From Alteromonas sp. 1_MG-2023 (GTDB lineage Bacteria; Pseudomonadota; Gammaproteobacteria; Enterobacterales; Alteromonadaceae), in the NCBI RefSeq assembly GCF_030547075.1, contig NZ_JAUOQH010000011.1, positions 1 to 64,000 of the forward strand: a DNA stretch of 64,000 nt, read 5' to 3'. The translations under genes were made by a program, and so were the position numbers. Position 1 is the first letter of the stretch. Each line of letters starts with the position of its first letter. The notes below the pieces were generated by a model. That model was not told the origin of the DNA. It saw nothing but the letters and a program-made list of their open reading frames with translations, and did no database searches. Below, piece after piece: positions 36,946 to 45,401 of the stretch.

Positions 36946-37971
36946 TTAACACTCGTACTTTTGAAAAAGAAAGTAGTTAAAGTCGGTTGCCAATTTTAAA
37001 TACTTTTTGGCTTTTATCGGATTACCTACAATTGCGTAACACTTGTAAAGTTCATAGAACGCATGAAAATTAGGTTTCATACCAACATCGCGCTCTAAGT
37101 CCTCAATGTAACTGTATACGTTTTCAGTTGTTAGAAGTGCTTTATACCCAACATCAAGCTTCTGATTCGAACGAAGGTCAATACTCTCTCTGAAATTATT
37201 TATATCAGCGAGTTCACTTAGTGCAGACAAAACTTCCGCTGAATTCATTACATCTTTTGGGATCTTGCTGTCAAAATCAGAGACAACTAACTCTTCTAAG
37301 TTTAGTTGTTGGCGGCATTCTAAATAACGCAAATAGCCAGTCTTTATAGCATTGCGATCATTCCTATTTAATGCTGTGTCTAAAAACTTACTATAAAAAT
37401 TAAATGCATCATTAATTTTCGAAATTCTACTATATTGCAAGCCCGTAAAGTGATAATCCCAAAAGGGATCACGCGCTATCGAACAAGTTCTGTCACCTAA
37501 AATTGCAGCGCTTTCAAATTTTGATAACCTTTCTGCTAGGCCACCTAAGGCCCGAAGTTCTGCTACAGATAGCTCAGCTAAGACTTCTTCGTTAATTTGT
37601 TGGTCAGATAACAACGATACCAATACGTTATCATAAGGTAACTTCAAATCTTGTGTATTAGAATTAGGGGTATATATTGCTAAATAGTTAGCTGCCTCTT
37701 CTATAAGGTTGCTTTCTATTAATCGATGTGTAAAAGCAACATAATCAGTTAAGCTTAAAGTAGCGATAAACTCATTTAGCTTTTGTGTCAATTGGCTAGT
37801 AACTCTATGCTTCAGTGAGGCAGATAACGCTACATCTTCAGAGATTATTTTCATCAAACTATAACCATAGCTAATGGTATCGTTACAAGTAGAATAATAA
37901 TCAGGCTTGAGTAAAAACGATAGCGCTCCAATATATCGTTTATTTGAAACTAAACTTTCCACCAAATTCAC
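36946..37971 (-). CDS. Helical-repeat protein of unknown function
   Basis: I do not recognise this protein of about 341 residues. It is almost entirely helical, with TPR-like pairs such as ALGGLAERLSKFESAAILGD and AFYELYKCYAIVGNPIKAKK. There is no signal peptide, membrane segment or catalytic motif. A GTG at 37971 has AAGGG nine bases upstream and is my choice; a TTG at 37980 overlaps the preceding stop. It may be a scaffold for the enzymes encoded on either side, similar to the repeat half of the protein at 18288-19955. Confidence 0.6.
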   Translation of the reverse strand: MNLVESLVSNKRYIGALSFLLKPDYYSTCNDTISYGYSLMKIISEDVALSASLKHRVTSQLTQKLNEFIATLSLTDYVAFTHRLIESNLIEEAANYLAIYTPNSNTQDLKLPYDNVLVSLLSDQQINEEVLAELSVAELRALGGLAERLSKFESAAILGDRTCSIARDPFWDYHFTGLQYSRISKINDAFNFYSKFLDTALNRNDRNAIKTGYLRYLECRQQLNLEELVVSDFDSKIPKDVMNSAEVLSALSELADINNFRESIDLRSNQKLDVGYKALLTTENVYSYIEDLERDVGMKPNFHAFYELYKCYAIVGNPIKAKKYLKLATDFNYFLFQKYEC

Positions 37972-37976
37972 TGTTA

Positions 37977-38930
37977 TCAACCCTTATAATTTATGTTTGC
38001 AAAGTCACTCTTAAATTGTTCTAAAGACAATTTACTCGCTATGCCGCTATATTTCAGATATCGGCTTCCTTTTATTAGCCTATCTCTATCCTTTAGAATC
38101 TCCTCGGCCTCATCTTTATCTCTGAAATATAGTGGATATTGTGGCCCAAGGTAGTCAACTATTGCTTTAAGAGGCGGGCAAATTACAGGAGTCCCTCTTA
38201 CTACACATTCTATAATCGCATTATTAGCACTAGTATCGTAGAAGTCGACGAATACTACCGACTCTGCCAATAAATTATCGTATTCAGTGTTATCAAGAAA
38301 ACCTACCTGCTTCACGTCACGAACGGTCTCAGGTTTAACATTAAAAATATTTTTCTCGATATTGATAACTCGTGATTGATGGGGGCGAGACGATCCGACT
38401 GTAAACTTTTTAAAGTCAGTTGAACTTAGTTTTAATTGATGAATGGCATGAAGTTTTCTTAACCAAAATCCAAGTTGTACTACTTTTAAAGGCTTATCTT
38501 CAAGAAGCATTGCTTCATCGAATTGCTTTTCACATGCTTCAGTAGGGTGAAGTAATGTGGTTATGGGAACATCAACATTTTCATGAAGCCATGCGGTTAA
38601 TGGTGTAGACAATGAAATAAGTCCCGCGCAAAGCTCCTGAGCCTTCACAAATGCTTCCGTTTTAAAATAAACTTCTGGTGAATAATGGCGGTTAAACCAT
38701 ATAGGAACCTGAACTGGACAATGAACAACCCCAACCCAAGGTCTATCTGGTTGCGAAAACTGATTGCTGAAATCCCCAACATCAGAGCCGAATACGAACT
38801 TTTTCTCTAAAAAGCTGATAAAATCTGGCCCGTGTTCATCATGATAGTCGCCTAAACAGCTGACCGCATATGCCCATCCGGCTCTGTGTGTACCATATTC
38901 TTGTTCTAGTTCTTTTCCTAAATTTAGCAC
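37977..38930 (-). CDS. GT-B glycosyltransferase-like protein
   Basis: The C-terminal half of this 317-residue protein reads as a GT4-like donor domain: LKVVQLGFWLRKLHAIHQL, then VVFVDFYDTSANNAIIECVV (about 232-251) and RGTPVICPPLKAIVDYLG, which match the E-x7-E region of GT-B enzymes. The N-terminal half has WVGVVHCPVQVPIWFNRHYS. It is short for the family. Translation appears to start at GTG 38930. The end overlaps the next gene or lies within a few bases of its start. Activity is inferred from fold only. Confidence 0.7.
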   Translation of the reverse strand: MLNLGKELEQEYGTHRAGWAYAVSCLGDYHDEHGPDFISFLEKKFVFGSDVGDFSNQFSQPDRPWVGVVHCPVQVPIWFNRHYSPEVYFKTEAFVKAQELCAGLISLSTPLTAWLHENVDVPITTLLHPTEACEKQFDEAMLLEDKPLKVVQLGFWLRKLHAIHQLKLSSTDFKKFTVGSSRPHQSRVINIEKNIFNVKPETVRDVKQVGFLDNTEYDNLLAESVVFVDFYDTSANNAIIECVVRGTPVICPPLKAIVDYLGPQYPLYFRDKDEAEEILKDRDRLIKGSRYLKYSGIASKLSLEQFKSDFANINYKG

Positions 38931-38936
38931 TATAAT

Positions 38937-39767
38937 TTACTCTAAGAATGCAAAATTAAAAAACTTTTCAATCCAGAGCTTCTTATCTGAATTCTTTCTA
39001 GCTTGTTCTATTAGATCAAAGTTGGCTTTATAGACCTCTATTAGTTTCTGCTTATTGTGTTCAAGATAATCACTAAATTTCTCATTTTTCCACAACATAT
39101 CATCTCCATAATGGAAAGTAAGATAAGCATTATCTAATTCATCAAACCTTTTTGCGTGAAGTATGCAGTTCAAGAGAAACGGGCGAAAAACGAATCCTAT
39201 TCCTAAAATATGCTCTCTTAAATCAAATTTTTTAAGTGCTTCGTACGGAAATACAAAGCAATCATGCCCGATATGTTGATCTCCTTCCGATATGTATGCA
39301 TCAATAAGATCTTTTTTTATCAATTCTTTAGGTATTGTTCGCCTATTGACTACGAAAATATCACGACCAGTATTATTGAGTCTTTTTAATTCCGTATAAA
39401 AGAAAGGTTGAACACAAATATCCATGTTAGTTGCGACAATTAAATCTTCATCATGAATTGTATCGCTTAATTCTGTTAAGTCGAGAAGGTCATTTAGAAG
39501 CGGTAACTTTCTCACCACGTTAAAGGGTGGCTGCAATTCGCTACTATCTGTTTTTAACTTAAGAAGCTTAACTCTTTTATCATCGCCATAGGAGCTTGCG
39601 AAGTAATCAAAATCCTCTTGTGAAACTTTCATTACAATATTGACGGTTGTACTGTCATCAACATAGTTAATTGCCTCAAATAGCGATTCAAGAGTCATTT
39701 TTTGTTCTTGATATGCATCTGAACTATCATCAACCTTATACGGGTTGATAATGTGATAAAAATTCAT
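38937..39767 (-). CDS. GT-A-like protein, possible glycosyltransferase
   Basis: The 276-residue protein has the alternating strand-helix start of a GT-A fold (FYHIINPYKV), and DLIVATNMDICVQPFFYTEL near residue 110 resembles the D-x-D strand of nucleotide-sugar transferases. DCFVFPYEALKKFDLREHIL and AYLTFHYGDDMLWKN follow in the region where acceptor residues lie. No named family is recognised. It lies two bases after the sulfotransferase gene and six before the GT-B gene, so it is co-transcribed with them. Confidence 0.6.
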   Translation of the reverse strand: MNFYHIINPYKVDDSSDAYQEQKMTLESLFEAINYVDDSTTVNIVMKVSQEDFDYFASSYGDDKRVKLLKLKTDSSELQPPFNVVRKLPLLNDLLDLTELSDTIHDEDLIVATNMDICVQPFFYTELKRLNNTGRDIFVVNRRTIPKELIKKDLIDAYISEGDQHIGHDCFVFPYEALKKFDLREHILGIGFVFRPFLLNCILHAKRFDELDNAYLTFHYGDDMLWKNEKFSDYLEHNKQKLIEVYKANFDLIEQARKNSDKKLWIEKFFNFAFLE

Positions 39768-39769
39768 AA

Positions 39770-40714
39770 CTAAAGTATCTCCGACTTTCTCTTGTAGTAT
39801 TCAAATCTTTGAACAAATTTTTTATACTCTAGCGAGTTATTTATATCTATATTGAGTTCAGGTGTTACCTCACGGCGCTTTAGCCGCGTAATATTTTGAG
39901 CGCCTCTACCACTATCCCCAGTGATCTTTCTAGTGCTATAGGTTTCTAAAAAACTTTCACTGAACGGAACGTCTAGCTTACAACACATTTCTTGCATAAC
40001 TTGCTTGGGGTTATCGAGAAACTTTTCGTAGTAGAAAATATCTTCGTCCTCGTAATAAGATAAAAATAAATTTAGCCTCTTACAATATTCATCAAAAGTC
40101 GATGGGGAAAAGTGAACCCAATTATTCTTTTGCAAAGATAAAAAACTATCGATTGGATTTCTAACTGTTGCTATCGCGAGATTAGGATAGTTTTCGTTAG
40201 CTATCCTTTTAAATAATCGGAGGTCGAGTGGCTTGTCACCGCAACAATAATCAGTATGGCTATGCTCTCTAAATACGAGTATCTCACTATTATAGAAAGC
40301 ATGTTGTACCGACAGTTTTATAGAGCTATCCATTATTTTCACAGCGAGTTCATCTAAGTCTGAGACTTCAGCGTAATATGCGCAAGAAATAAGGTCTGAT
40401 GGTGTAAATTTGTGACTTTGAGTTTGAAGGTGTTTCCGAGCAAGAGGATGCAATTCACTTAAAAGACGAACTCTTGGCATAGCATCAAGACATTTTGAAA
40501 TAAGCGAACCTCCACTACATGCAAAATGGTGGATTGATCGTATTTCGAATTTTTTTGTTAGAGTACTTGTCTTTATATGCTCTACGGGTTGTGTATCTGC
40601 CGTACTTTTCTTAAACTTCAAACTACTTGAGTCGAATTCCTGAACTGCAGGATCATTAAATAATTCCTCGCTCTTTTCCAAAAGAGCTCGTAACTCGTCA
40701 ACGTCAAGTTTCAA
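39770..40714 (-). CDS. Sulfotransferase-like protein with divergent phosphate loop
   Basis: The 314-residue protein has a 50-residue N-terminal extension, then RSIHHFACSGGSLISKCLDA (about 58-77), which occupies the place of the 5'-phosphosulfate loop but reads CSGGS rather than K/R-S-G-T/S. LAIATVRNPIDSFLSLQKN (near 185) is a good 3'-phosphate site. The start is a TTG that overlaps the upstream stop (TTGA). It is less certain than the other sulfotransferases; a related P-loop-like transferase is possible. Confidence 0.72.
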   Translation of the reverse strand: MKLDVDELRALLEKSEELFNDPAVQEFDSSSLKFKKSTADTQPVEHIKTSTLTKKFEIRSIHHFACSGGSLISKCLDAMPRVRLLSELHPLARKHLQTQSHKFTPSDLISCAYYAEVSDLDELAVKIMDSSIKLSVQHAFYNSEILVFREHSHTDYCCGDKPLDLRLFKRIANENYPNLAIATVRNPIDSFLSLQKNNWVHFSPSTFDEYCKRLNLFLSYYEDEDIFYYEKFLDNPKQVMQEMCCKLDVPFSESFLETYSTRKITGDSGRGAQNITRLKRREVTPELNIDINNSLEYKKFVQRFEYYKRKSEIL

Positions 40715-41946
40715 TTGTTTGTTCCCTTATCAACTTCATCATTTAATTGCGTTTGAACACTCATTAAATAAGTCGAGGCACTTTTAGAAAAAGTCACTAA
40801 ATTTTCGATTAATACCATTAACTTTTCTTCGCTTATAATCTTCTCTTTCAAACTATGGCGCAGTGAACTATTTTCTTCTTCCATACGAAGATAAGATTTT
40901 AGCGATAGCTGCAAAGACTTCTCTCGGAGAGATATTCGCTCATCTAACTCTGCCTTTTCTTTTCTCAACGATTCTAAGATGTTGTTACACTTCATTAACT
41001 CGCCATTCAAATTTGCATGACTGCTTTCAAGCTCTTTGTTTTGTTCTTCTAATTTTTTAGCCCATTGGTTGCATTGTCTATGCAACTCATAAGATTTTTC
41101 AGCCTCAGCTCTTTTATTGGTAAGTTGCCGAGACAATTGTCGTTCGGATTCTTGGCAATCAGTAATATTTCTTTGCTGCAATATTAACTTCTGTTCCAAA
41201 CTATCTATTCTTTCTATGTAATCTTGTGTTGTTTCTTGAAGTAAGTCTTTAAGGCTTTCAATATTAGCAAGATGTTGCGAATTTTCGCCGTTTAGAGCCA
41301 AATATTCATTACTTAATGTGACTAACTGTTTATTGAGCTTATAGACAAAAAATGTGCTTTCGTGTACGCCATAAGAAGTGGTTGATAGGTGTATGAAACT
41401 TTCAATTTCATCATCGTGCGTCCATTTTTCTTCGAATCGATTCTCGTAAGGGGCTTCAATGATGACATAATCGAAAAGCTCTGATAATCCTTTTAGCTCT
41501 TTTAAAAGCAATAGTTTTTCACCACCAAGGATTGACAGAAAAAATACATTTTTTTGAGATTTGCTTAGTTCTAATGAGTATAAAAATACATCTATAGGAA
41601 CACCTTTAATATTTCGTTTCTCTACTGAGAATCGACTACTAAATGCAGACTTATCATCTTTTGGTTTTGACAATGAGTTATAGCGAGGATTAGAAAAGCA
41701 ATATACTTCATGGTTTTCTTGACCTATTGGTAGTATCCATGCACATTTAATACTCGCATAAGGTAACTTTTTAACCTTTCTTTTTAATTGAGAGAATAAG
41801 GTCTCTGATGCTTCCACTAAAACAATTTTTTTGGGGCTAGTTTCTACTAGTGCGTTTACATACGCACCAGTTCCGGCACCTATGTGTACAATCGTCCCCA
41901 ACTGTTCATAGTTAGAGGGTAAAAGCTTGGACAAGTCAAATTCCAT
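40711..41946 (-). CDS. Methyltransferase-like domain fused to a coiled coil
   Basis: Residues 1-200 look like a class I methyltransferase of the FkbM type: GTIVHIGAGTGAYVNALVET (17-36) has the glycine-rich SAM loop, IVLVEASETLF gives the acidic end of the second strand, and VEKRNIKGVPIDVFLYS recalls the FkbM core. Residues 205-390 form one long coiled coil with heptad leucines (LEQKLILQQRNI, KAELDERISLREKSLQLSL). It overlaps the downstream gene and lies 69 bases after the 1023-residue coiled-coil gene. A chain-capping methyltransferase tied to a helical rod, like WbdD, is a tempting comparison, but there is no kinase domain. Confidence 0.7.
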   Translation of the reverse strand: MEFDLSKLLPSNYEQLGTIVHIGAGTGAYVNALVETSPKKIVLVEASETLFSQLKRKVKKLPYASIKCAWILPIGQENHEVYCFSNPRYNSLSKPKDDKSAFSSRFSVEKRNIKGVPIDVFLYSLELSKSQKNVFFLSILGGEKLLLLKELKGLSELFDYVIIEAPYENRFEEKWTHDDEIESFIHLSTTSYGVHESTFFVYKLNKQLVTLSNEYLALNGENSQHLANIESLKDLLQETTQDYIERIDSLEQKLILQQRNITDCQESERQLSRQLTNKRAEAEKSYELHRQCNQWAKKLEEQNKELESSHANLNGELMKCNNILESLRKEKAELDERISLREKSLQLSLKSYLRMEEENSSLRHSLKEKIISEEKLMVLIENLVTFSKSASTYLMSVQTQLNDEVDKGTNN

Positions 41947-42015
41947 AGCACAACTAGACCTTATTCAGTAAATCATCTTTCTGATAGCAAAAGCACCTAA
42001 ATTTTTATAGGCTCA

Positions 42016-45000
42016 TTACTTTTGCTTTCTCGCTATTAAATTTAGCCACAGTCTATTAACAATATCATCTAGTTCATTAGACTCATTTAAATAACAGGCA
42101 ATTGCAGCAAATGCTTGAGTCGCCCAAACGAACTCATTACCTTCATTTAATTTTTGCTGACTAATTATATGTTCTAATGGTATTAAAACACGTGGTCCAT
42201 AACCGTCTTCACCAAAAAATTCTGAATCTCTGTAAATAACGTCACTGGTACCATCCCTCAGTTCAACATACATTTCTGCGTCAAATGTGTCGGGATTTAC
42301 ATCTTCTGCTCGCAGTTTTATTTTTGTATTGTTACCTTTCTGCGTAAATACTAAATGTTGATAGTTTCCTACACTTATGACCTCTTCGCATGTCACAAGC
42401 GTAATATCAGGCATATTTTCAGTGATTTCGTTTTGGCTTACAGTGTCTATTTCCTCAGGATGTATTGTTGATTTTGCAGTAACTGACAACAACGCAGTAA
42501 TCGCACTTCCCCATGCATCCTTGCTATGTGCCAATTCGTGACCTTCCAGTTCTAGCTTTTCTAAAATACTAGGAAAGTTGTTTACTAAATGCTCTATCAG
42601 ATTTACATCTTGGTCCGCAAGCTTACTTAACATTGCTAGGTTATCGACTGCTACACTTAACTTAGGGCCATAATCATCAACATTCTCTGGCGGCCATGCC
42701 ATCAGAGGTGCACTGCCGTCGTCTAACTCTCTAAATTCTAAATTTAAAGCCTCGCTAAATTCGCCATTATTAGCTGAACCTATCGCATTAGCTGAGAGTT
42801 TTAGCTCTAGGCTATTACGCCATACATTTCCTAATAACACACCGCTAAATACTAACCACAAGTGCTCGTACCCGTCAGTAACATATTCTTCACGCAAGTG
42901 CACGCTATCAAAGCTTAGCCAATTTGGCAGATTGTCTACATGTTGTACGAATGCTAATGAAGCTTTACGCCACTCCCGCCAACTATCAGGCATTACATTA
43001 ACGGCGGTTTCTATGTTGTTATTTTGTAGTTGCAAGGCTATAGCGTTAATGCAGCCCATAATAAGTAAGCGCTCTGACGCATTCATGCGCTCTACAGTTT
43101 TTTGCTGTTGCGTTTGTGCACCTTCAGGAGCAGTTAGAAAGTAACGTAAATAAGGGCCATATGCATCGGCCGCATCTTCGTGTTCTCTAAACAAGCGCTC
43201 GTTGTCTTCAGCCCTAAATTCTATACCAACATGACCTGAGACTATTATTAGCTTTGCATGAATGCTTTCTATCATATTGCCCGTTGGTAGCATTACATTA
43301 TGAAGGCACAAGTGAATATCTTTATAATCACCTTCAGAATACTGGCCGGTAACGGATATGCCTTGCGCTGTTACCTTGTCAAAAACCTTAGTTTGAATTT
43401 TATTAGTGTTCATAGTGCTGTGTGTTAACCCTTTTTTCAACGAACGCTCACTCTCTTGTAATGCTAAATAGTAGTGTTCTAATTCTTCTTGTAGCTGGGT
43501 AATTTGAAGCGATGCCAGTTCAAGCTCTACGTCAGCATTTTGCGATTTTTTTTCACTTTCTAACATGGCTTGTTGTTGCTTGCCTTGTTGAGTGAGGACT
43601 GAGTCAAGTTCAGTACGCAATTTCGCTTTTTCAGCATCTGTTTGTTCTACCTCGTTTTGAAGCTGCGATAATTGCGTAGTAAGTATCGCGTTTACGTCGG
43701 TCATTTCAATTGCGGATTTATTCAGATGCGCTAACGCTTCAGTATTCTTTTGATAATTACTCTCATTGTTTTTCACAGCCTGAAGTTGTTTAAACGTGCC
43801 CTCTAACTCTTCTTGCAATTGTGTAATTTGAAGTTGAAATAGTTGAGCATCATCGTTCGCCGTTGCAAGCTGTTTTTCTAATTCGGTATTTTTAATAGAA
43901 AACGCCTTGGCATTCGCTTCCGCTTGTTCTAGTTTGTTTGCTTTATCTGCGGTAAATTCTAATTCTTCTTGAAGCTGTACAATTTGTGCTTTAGTAAGCT
44001 GGTCATCGTCGCTTGCATTTATCAGTTGCTTTTCAAGCGCTGTAACTTGTTCTAAAGACGACTTTAATGCGCTCTCTACTTGTTGCAGCCTATTCGCTTT
44101 TTTTACTGCTGTGCTGAGCTTTTCGTTTAGCTCAGCGCTCCGTAACTCAATAGCTGACAGCTTTTCACGCTCTGTCACTAACTCGGTATGTAATTGTGTA
44201 TTTGCCTTCTCGACATCAACATTTTGTAGCTTTAACTTTTCGATTTGATTTGATGTTTCTCTATAACGTTCTTTTTCTTCGTTTAACTGCTGTGTAAGCT
44301 CGCCCAACGTTATTTTAATTGTTTCTTGCTCGGCGCTTTTTGCTGCTAAAGTGCTATTACATCCAGTAATTTGCTTTTCTAATTTTGCAACTTTAGTTAA
44401 CGTAGCTCGCATTTTTAGCGTTAGTTCACAGAGCGTTTTAGCACCGGACTTAAAGGTATCTGCCTCAGGGCTTAGATGAACAACAAACTCACCATACAAG
44501 GTGCCTATAGACAGAGCATCGTCGTATAACTCATAAAGTTCATCTTTATCAACCAGCCAAGCCGATGCGCTTAACACTTCGGCCTTTTGTACTATGTCAG
44601 AATCAAGAGGAATACTGCTACAATCAATGTTTTCATTGAAAACGTCTGAGAAAAACGCTCGAGGGTTATCAAGAATATCGTTTAATGAACACAGTTTTAT
44701 ATTTGTGCTTTGCTCAGCGGTATGAAGTGCACCTTGCATGTCTTCTTGCCAAGTTTGTAATAACGCATGAACTGATTTTTCAGTATGCTTCGCTGCCAAG
44801 TGTTGCGATAAGTATGTTTCGGGTAAGCTATATACAAGTAGTGTTTCAATGTCTTTAAAAGCAGTGGCTTGTTTAAATGCACCTTGTTGCGTTTGAACAA
44901 GTAAGCAGTCAGTGATTGCACTAGCCCCTTTTACTTCTTCTGTATCTCCTACCAAGTTATCAATGCTAGTAATATTGTTTACGTCTAACGCTTGTATACT

Positions 45001-45087
45001 TGTGCAACGAATATTGTGCTTTTCTGCTAGCGCTTCGATAGGATTAAGGGAAAGATCTCCTACAGCAATAATAACAGCACGTGGCAT
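42016..45087 (-). CDS. Large coiled-coil protein with three related C-terminal modules
   Basis: The 1023-residue protein has three parts. Residues 1-205 are a mixed domain starting PRAVIIAVGDLSLNPIEALA, with features seen in sulfotransferase or nucleotide-binding folds (YGEFVVHLSPEAD) but no clear loop. Residues 210-560 are a long coiled coil containing QLQEELE three times (371, 423, 531) and a 52-residue tandem duplication. Residues 565-1023 hold three related beta-rich modules, each ending in Y-G-P (643, 806, 963), with D-x-HL, KL and ELR-like segments before it. There is no signal peptide. It starts at ATG 45087 after AGGAG. It is first in the long minus-strand operon ending with gmd. The function is unknown; a scaffold or length ruler for glycan assembly is my inference. 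Confidence 0.72.
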   Translation of the reverse strand: MPRAVIIAVGDLSLNPIEALAEKHNIRCTSIQALDVNNITSIDNLVGDTEEVKGASAITDCLLVQTQQGAFKQATAFKDIETLLVYSLPETYLSQHLAAKHTEKSVHALLQTWQEDMQGALHTAEQSTNIKLCSLNDILDNPRAFFSDVFNENIDCSSIPLDSDIVQKAEVLSASAWLVDKDELYELYDDALSIGTLYGEFVVHLSPEADTFKSGAKTLCELTLKMRATLTKVAKLEKQITGCNSTLAAKSAEQETIKITLGELTQQLNEEKERYRETSNQIEKLKLQNVDVEKANTQLHTELVTEREKLSAIELRSAELNEKLSTAVKKANRLQQVESALKSSLEQVTALEKQLINASDDDQLTKAQIVQLQEELEFTADKANKLEQAEANAKAFSIKNTELEKQLATANDDAQLFQLQITQLQEELEGTFKQLQAVKNNESNYQKNTEALAHLNKSAIEMTDVNAILTTQLSQLQNEVEQTDAEKAKLRTELDSVLTQQGKQQQAMLESEKKSQNADVELELASLQITQLQEELEHYYLALQESERSLKKGLTHSTMNTNKIQTKVFDKVTAQGISVTGQYSEGDYKDIHLCLHNVMLPTGNMIESIHAKLIIVSGHVGIEFRAEDNERLFREHEDAADAYGPYLRYFLTAPEGAQTQQQKTVERMNASERLLIMGCINAIALQLQNNNIETAVNVMPDSWREWRKASLAFVQHVDNLPNWLSFDSVHLREEYVTDGYEHLWLVFSGVLLGNVWRNSLELKLSANAIGSANNGEFSEALNLEFRELDDGSAPLMAWPPENVDDYGPKLSVAVDNLAMLSKLADQDVNLIEHLVNNFPSILEKLELEGHELAHSKDAWGSAITALLSVTAKSTIHPEEIDTVSQNEITENMPDITLVTCEEVISVGNYQHLVFTQKGNNTKIKLRAEDVNPDTFDAEMYVELRDGTSDVIYRDSEFFGEDGYGPRVLIPLEHIISQQKLNEGNEFVWATQAFAAIACYLNESNELDDIVNRLWLNLIARKQK

Positions 45088-45203
45088 GGTATCTCCTGAA
45101 AACTACCGTGAACTATAATGTCCTTTTGATGATGTAGTGTAACTAGTTTAGTGACTGATTAAAACTGTAAAAAAAACAACAAAAGAGGTCGGTATGTGGG
45201 AAT

Positions 45204-45267
45204 AAAAAAATACTGTGCTGTATAAAATAAATAGCTTTTTATACACCGCTAGAAACAGTATTTTTTT
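45204..45267. repeat. Nested inverted repeat upstream of the coiled-coil operon
   Basis: An outer perfect 12-base inverted pair, AAAAAAATACTG (45204-45215) and CAGTATTTTTTT (45256-45267), encloses an inner 9-base pair, TGTATAAAA (45219-45227) and TTTTATACA (45237-45245). The arms could form one long hairpin with an asymmetric bulge. It lies between the manC terminator and the presumed promoter of the coiled-coil operon, so it is more likely a DNA-level element than part of a known transcript. Confidence 0.6.
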
Positions 45268-45341
45268 ACAGCAAATGCCTTGCTGAATTGCTATCTTTGC
45301 AAGATTGGAAAGCTAAATAACAAAGAGTGATCTTACATAAA

Positions 45342-45370
45342 AAAACCGGCTTATTTAACAAGCCGGTTTT
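45342..45370 (-). terminator. Rho-independent terminator after manC
   Basis: The stem AAAACCGGCTT/AAGCCGGTTTT with a seven-base loop lies 32 bases after the manC stop and is followed by an A/T-rich run with T on the minus strand. Confidence 0.8.
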
Positions 45371-45401
45371 AAATTTTAATGTTGGTTGGTTGGTCTTTAT
45401 A

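Larger units (their letters stand above)
45088..45401. other. 314-base gap between the coiled-coil gene and manC
   Basis: The gap should hold the promoter of the 45087-to-gmd operon. A -10-like TATAGT (minus strand, 45112-45117) lies 25 bases before the ATG, without a convincing -35 box. A nested inverted repeat spans 45204-45267, and the manC terminator lies at 45342-45370. No gene is seen. Confidence 0.5.
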
